Shown here: positions 60,480-64,000 of the stretch, piece after piece | How the letters are laid out: each line of letters opens with the position of its first letter | Numbering within the stretch: the stretch's first letter is position 1 | Assembly: GCA_022768945.1 (NCBI GenBank) | Contig: JALEKY010000024.1 | Span: 1-64,000, forward strand | Origin: Christensenellaceae bacterium | GTDB taxonomy: Bacteria > Bacillota > Clostridia > Christensenellales > Borkfalkiaceae | DNA length: 64,000 nt | Reading direction: 5' to 3' | Program-made: the position numbers and the translations under genes | The notes under the pieces: generated by a model | Told to the model about the DNA's origin: nothing | What the model saw: the letters and a program-made list of their open reading frames with translations, nothing else | Databases searched by the model: none

Positions 60480-61256
60480 ATGGAAGACAAGCTGTTTTAT
60501 ACCGAGGAGAGAAGAGCCGAAATACTTTCCGACCTGAGAGTGACGAGAAAAGTATCCGTCAACGAACTAAGCGCGAAATACTCCGTTTCGTCGGCAACCA
60601 TCAGAAGCGATTTGGCGGAACTTGAGGCGCAGGGACTTTTAAAAAGAACTCACGGCGGAGCAATACCCGTAAGCGGAACTTCGCTTGAACTCGGTTACGG
60701 CGAAAAAGAGAGAATTCATAAATCGGAAAAGCTGCGTATAGCCGCAAAAGCCGCGGAGTGCGTTTCGGACGGAGATACGATAGCCGTCGATTCCGGTTCC
60801 ACCGCTTATTTTTTTGCCGAAATGTTATCGGAAAAAAAGAACCTCACGGTAGTTACTTACGATATGCGTATAGCAGGCGTTTTCGACGCTTTCGAAGGCG
60901 CGAAAGTAATACTTGCCGGAGGGGTTTTGCGTAAGGGATTTTACTCCTGCGTTGGGGAATTCACGACAACGACTTTAAATCAGCTGAACGTCGATAAAAC
61001 GTTTATAGCTACAAACGCGATAAGCAAAAAGGGAAATCTCGGTACGCCCGATCCGTTGCAGGCGGAAGTCAAAAAGAAAATGCTGGAGATAGGCGCGCGG
61101 AAATATCTTCTCGCGGACGGCTCCAAATTCGAAACGACTTCTCTTGTCGATTTTGCGTCGATAGGCGATTTCGACGTCATCATTACAGATGATTCCGCTC
61201 CCAAAGAGAGGGTGGAAGAAATTAAAGAAAAAGGTATTGAAATAATTACCGTGTAA
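60480..61256 (+). CDS. DeoR family transcriptional regulator
   Basis: A 258-residue repressor with a DeoR-type winged helix (KVSVNELSAKYSVSSATIRSDL, about 23-44; LLKRTHGGAI) and a DeoRC sensor domain containing DGDTIAVDSGSTAYFFAEML and GGVLRKGFYSCVG, which binds a phosphorylated sugar. It probably controls its own operon and the enzyme operon upstream, whose start carries a CGAAAGCA inverted repeat. Confidence 0.9.
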   Translation: MEDKLFYTEERRAEILSDLRVTRKVSVNELSAKYSVSSATIRSDLAELEAQGLLKRTHGGAIPVSGTSLELGYGEKERIHKSEKLRIAAKAAECVSDGDTIAVDSGSTAYFFAEMLSEKKNLTVVTYDMRIAGVFDAFEGAKVILAGGVLRKGFYSCVGEFTTTTLNQLNVDKTFIATNAISKKGNLGTPDPLQAEVKKKMLEIGARKYLLADGSKFETTSLVDFASIGDFDVIITDDSAPKERVEEIKEKGIEIITV

Positions 61257-61310
61257 CGCGCAGACGAACGAAAAACGTCAATTCCGAGTGCTGTTACAAA
61301 GAGGTTAAAT

Positions 61311-61847
61311 ATGAAAGACATTCAAAAAAAAGCTAAAGAAAACGCCTTGAAATTATACGAGGCGGCTCACATCGTTTTAAACGAAGAAGAAAAGAACAGG
61401 CTTGAATTCTGCGATTACGGCCTTAACGATTTCGATAAAATAGGAACGATAATTCTTATTTACGTAAACACCGCGCGCGTTTGCGCAAAGGAAATGGCGC
61501 TTACTCCTTATCAGATTTGCCCCGAACACATTCACCCTCAGCTCGGAGATTATCCCGGCAAAGAGGAAACCTTCCGCTGCAGATACGGCGAAGTTTATCT
61601 TTATGTTCCGGGCGAACCTACCGTGAACCCGCACGCCGTCGTTCCCGAAGATAAAAAAGATACTTTTACCGTTTGGCACGAAATTCTTTTGCGCCCCGGA
61701 GAACAGTATACTTTAAAGGAAAAAACTCTTCATTGGTTTCAGGCAGGCCCTCAGGGCGCGGTTATTTCGGAGTTTTCTACGCCGAGCTTTGACGATAAAG
61801 ACATTTTTACCGATCCCGCAATTAAGCGTGTGGGAAAATTTGACTAA
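61311..61847 (+). CDS. D-lyxose ketol-isomerase
   Basis: A 178-residue cupin enzyme converting D-lyxose to D-xylulose (often also D-mannose to D-fructose). The metal ligands of the family are all present: His73, His75, Glu86 and His141 (CPEHIHPQ, GKEETF, TLHWFQ). Length and overall sequence match the small D-lyxose isomerase family. Product xylulose would be the substrate for the kinase at 58140. GAGG precedes the ATG and a strong terminator follows the stop. Confidence 0.87.
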   Translation: MKDIQKKAKENALKLYEAAHIVLNEEEKNRLEFCDYGLNDFDKIGTIILIYVNTARVCAKEMALTPYQICPEHIHPQLGDYPGKEETFRCRYGEVYLYVPGEPTVNPHAVVPEDKKDTFTVWHEILLRPGEQYTLKEKTLHWFQAGPQGAVISEFSTPSFDDKDIFTDPAIKRVGKFD

Positions 61848-61860
61848 AAAGAAAAAAATA

Positions 61861-61898
61861 ATCTCCCGTCGGTGAGTTTTTCGGCGGGAGATTTTTTT
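61861..61898 (+). terminator. Terminator of the pentose/polyol region
   Basis: ATCTCCCG (61861-61868) pairs with CGGGAGAT (61885-61892), followed by TTTTTTT; A residues on the left allow it to serve the convergent regulator gene as well. Confidence 0.85.
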
Positions 61899-61950
61899 AC
61901 GCGTAATTTCTTTTTCATTCTCTTTGAACTCTCTTTTGAGATTGCAAATA

Positions 61951-63051
61951 TCAAAAAGAGTAGAAGCTTCTCGTGGAATTCCTTATCGTGAGAACGGACG
62001 GAAGGACTATATGATTTTTGTTTGTGGGAAAGCGGTGTATCAAGCCGGAAAGGGAGTTCGCCGCAGCCTCTCCTATAAGCGTCGGATTTTGCTTTATCGC
62101 GGTTAGTTTAATTTCCATAAACTCGGTCATGTCGTAAAAGTCGTCTTCGTACCCGACGATAGAAATGTTTTGAGGTATTTTTTTACCGAGTTTGTTCAGA
62201 ATTTTTAAAACAGACAGAGTTAACGCCGAACTCATAACGACTACGGAGGTAAGGCGTTTGTTGTTTTTTAAATACGTTTCGATTAGTTTGTCTTTTTCTT
62301 CATCGGAAGAATTAAACGGTATAGTCAGGCAGTACGCCTTATGAAAGGGTACCGAAAAGCTCTTTATAGCCGAGCGATAACCGAGAATTCTGTCCGGAAC
62401 GCTGTTGTTTTCGTTTGCGGACGGACAAATTATGCCTATATTTTTGTGTCCTATGTGCAGCAATCTGCTCGTCGCGTTTTCTATGTCGATAAAACCGTTG
62501 GAAGAAACGGAAATAAATCTGTCTCCGTAAATCTGCGCGTCTATAAACACGGAGGGGAGGGAGTTCGTTTTCAAAAGAGAAAGAGTTTCCCTGCAGTTAA
62601 TGTTGTCCGCAAGATACATTATTACGCCTTTTACCGAAGCGGATATAGCCCTGTTTACGCATTCGGCTTCTTTAATCGTGCTTTTTTCACTGCAAAAAAC
62701 AAGAGTAGAGAATTGGTTTCTGAACGCTTCCCGTTCGATTGTGTGAATGACGTCCTGCATAAATCTGCTCGATAAATCGGGCACAATTACGGCTATAATA
62801 TCCGGAACGATGGCTTTTACTCGTCTGATAAGTCTTTCCGCGTCTTTGGATATAAACGCGCCGCTTCCCTTTACCGTATAAATGTAGCCTTTTGCTTTAA
62901 GACTGTCCAGCGCGGGGCGGCAGCATTGCCTGCTTACGCCGAGAAGCCTGCACAGCGCGTTTTCGCTCGGGAGCTTTAAATTAGCCTCCGCGGAATGCTG
63001 TTCTATATAGTTTAAAAGATATTGTTCTACCTTGTTCGTTTTAGTTGACAT
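61951..63051 (-). CDS. AraR-type transcriptional regulator (GntR helix-turn-helix with LacI-like sensor)
   Basis: A 366-residue hybrid repressor. The N-terminal GntR winged helix (about 8-72: LKLPSENALCRLLGVSRQCC, ALDSLKAKGYIYTVKGSGAF) is followed by a periplasmic-binding-protein-like domain (IIAVIVPDLSSRFMQDVI, NIGIICPSANEN, SVVVMSSALTL), the arrangement of B. subtilis AraR. The ATG at 63051 is chosen because GAGGAAC lies upstream; a longer frame to 63201 lacks a ribosome site. It is divergent from the truncated gene at 63353, its likely target. Confidence 0.87.
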   Translation of the reverse strand: MSTKTNKVEQYLLNYIEQHSAEANLKLPSENALCRLLGVSRQCCRPALDSLKAKGYIYTVKGSGAFISKDAERLIRRVKAIVPDIIAVIVPDLSSRFMQDVIHTIEREAFRNQFSTLVFCSEKSTIKEAECVNRAISASVKGVIMYLADNINCRETLSLLKTNSLPSVFIDAQIYGDRFISVSSNGFIDIENATSRLLHIGHKNIGIICPSANENNSVPDRILGYRSAIKSFSVPFHKAYCLTIPFNSSDEEKDKLIETYLKNNKRLTSVVVMSSALTLSVLKILNKLGKKIPQNISIVGYEDDFYDMTEFMEIKLTAIKQNPTLIGEAAANSLSGLIHRFPTNKNHIVLPSVLTIRNSTRSFYSF

Positions 63052-63069
63052 TACAAGTTCCTCAAATTC

Positions 63070-63098
63070 ATTGTATATGAAAAAACAAAATTTGTCAA
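63070..63098 (-). promoter_or_regulatory. Promoter of the AraR-type regulator
   Basis: Minus strand TTGACA (63098-63093), 17-bp spacer, TACAAT (63075-63070). Confidence 0.75.
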
Positions 63099-63141
63099 TG
63101 CAAAAGAAAGCGTAAAAATACATTTTTCGCAAAATAAAATC

Positions 63142-63151
63142 TGTAATTACA
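63142..63151. promoter_or_regulatory. Palindromic operator candidate TGTAATTACA
   Basis: A 10-bp perfect palindrome lies in the 301-base divergent region between the AraR-type gene and the gene at 63353. A related half-site (ATTACAAG) recurs at the regulator's own start (63050-63057) and TTTACA at 63212. AraR operators have a comparable TGTACNNNNNGTACA style of AT-rich dyad. Confidence 0.4.
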
Positions 63152-63211
63152 AGTTTTTTAGAAACGGTCAAAAAATACATTAAAAAACGTAAAAACTGCA
63201 AAAAATCGATA

Positions 63212-63240
63212 TTTACAAATAAAAAGAATAGTGATAAACT
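63212..63240 (+). promoter_or_regulatory. Promoter candidate for the gene at 63353
   Basis: TTTACA (63212-63217), 17-bp spacer, TAAACT (63235-63240): moderate match, leaving a leader of about 105 bases. Confidence 0.45.
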
Positions 63241-63352
63241 ATATGTGCGACAACAGAATGAGAAAAGAATATCCGAACGATCGGCTTTTTAATTTGCAAG
63301 CTTGAGATAAACGATAATTTAACGCGTAGTTCTGTTAACGGAGGATTATTTA

Positions 63353-64000
63353 ATGAGCAACAACATCATAGAAGATTCAAAATTCCGCCATCGTTTCGGG
63401 TTGAAGGGCGTATCCAGCGCGATAACCGGGCAAAAGGTTTTCGGTGAAGCGAAGTGGAAAGGCGCGAAAACAGGCTACGTGTGGACTTTGAGCGAATGGG
63501 CTTCGAAGCATCTGTTTCTCGAAGAGATGAACGAAGAAATCATCGAAGACGGCATAGACTTTTGCAATGAGGCTAAATCGGTAAAAGTTTATCCCGGCAA
63601 GGGAAAAATTTCTCTCGCGATAGATTCGAGAAAGGAATACGACGGGCACAGAAAGGAGGGCGACTCCTGGGCGCATCTGCTTTTGGAACAAGCCGTTCCG
63701 ATGGAAAAAAGAGTGTCTCTGAGTAAAATGGATAAGCTGTTTATGGAAATATCGTTCAACATTACAAAGTGCGATATTTATATGACGCCCGAAGAATTCA
63801 AACCCGGTTTGCACAGCGCGCAGGTCAGTTGGTTTCTGACCGTCGAAAACGGAAAAGGTAAGGTTTTCGACATAGAGGGCAGACCTGATTATATGTGGTT
63901 CGGCGTGCCGATTTACGATTACAGATACAACAAAATAGAAGGTCCGCAGGTGTTCCTCGATCACGGAACCCAAAAAGTCATTTACGGAATGAACAGGGGC
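63353..64000 (+). CDS. Unrecognised protein, truncated by the right window edge
   Basis: An open frame of 216 codons without a stop, starting at ATG 63353 with CGGAGGA eight bases upstream. The start reads MSNNIIEDSKFRHRFG; no signal peptide or membrane helix is seen. The visible part is rich in aromatic and beta-strand-forming residues (VSWFLTVENGKGKVFD, DYMWFGVPIYDYRY), which suggests a beta-sandwich or propeller. I do not recognise the family. Being divergent from an AraR-type repressor, it is probably a sugar-regulated catabolic protein. Confidence 0.75.
   Translation, partial: MSNNIIEDSKFRHRFGLKGVSSAITGQKVFGEAKWKGAKTGYVWTLSEWASKHLFLEEMNEEIIEDGIDFCNEAKSVKVYPGKGKISLAIDSRKEYDGHRKEGDSWAHLLLEQAVPMEKRVSLSKMDKLFMEISFNITKCDIYMTPEEFKPGLHSAQVSWFLTVENGKGKVFDIEGRPDYMWFGVPIYDYRYNKIEGPQVFLDHGTQKVIYGMNRG

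Overview
The window reads as a chromosome segment of a strictly anaerobic, endospore-forming low-to-mid GC Firmicute (class Clostridia; probably an uncultured gut-type lineage). The sporulation genes (yabP, yabQ, a spoIVFA/spoIVFB pair, a DUF1540 protein), Gram-positive lipoproteins with lipobox cysteines, SigA-type promoters with 17-bp spacers, a flavodiiron/rubredoxin fusion and a Hdr/Flx flavin-based electron-transfer cluster all agree. No phage, insertion sequence or CRISPR array was seen.

Layout. 0-13 kb holds household genes: tRNA-Ser(UGA), a YfhO membrane protein, a small minus-strand operon (zinc-ribbon membrane protein, glycerophosphodiesterase, GNAT), an InlB-repeat lipoprotein, a phosphoesterase, a PTS EIIC, yabP-yabQ-divIC-ppx, an M50-type protease and a 50-aa zinc ribbon missed by ordinary ORF cutoffs. 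13-20 kb has gyrB-gyrA, an acetyltransferase and a four-domain flavodiiron protein. 20-23 kb is a polar amino acid ABC transporter co-transcribed with a TrpR-like YerC regulator, with a palindromic operator candidate at its promoter. 23.5-36.5 kb is a fructan utilisation locus: LacI regulator, CUT1 ABC transporter, two related carbohydrate-binding lipoproteins, fructokinase, an extracellular and a cytoplasmic GH32, and an acetylesterase. 36.5-42.8 kb carries a flippase-like membrane protein, rplI, DUF1540, a highly acidic repeat protein and spoIVFA-spoIVFB.

The most striking region is 43.0-55.9 kb. Between one promoter and one terminator lie 12 co-directional genes: malate dehydrogenase, fumarase, HdrB, HdrC, HdrA, MvhD/FlxD, FlxC, FlxB, FlxA, a fumarate-reductase-type FeS subunit and flavoprotein, and an AspT/SucE-family carrier. 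Together they describe the whole reductive branch oxaloacetate-malate-fumarate-succinate plus export, with a soluble fumarate reductase that lacks any membrane anchor and is physically linked to an NADH-oxidising Flx-Hdr electron-bifurcation module. My inference is an NADH:fumarate/ferredoxin electron-bifurcating fumarate reductase.

56-61.9 kb is a pentose/polyol catabolic operon (two dehydrogenases, FGGY kinase, DeoC-type aldolase, DeoR regulator, D-lyxose isomerase). The right edge has an AraR-type GntR/LacI hybrid regulator divergent from a truncated gene of unknown function. All assignments were made by reading the sequence; no database search was possible.
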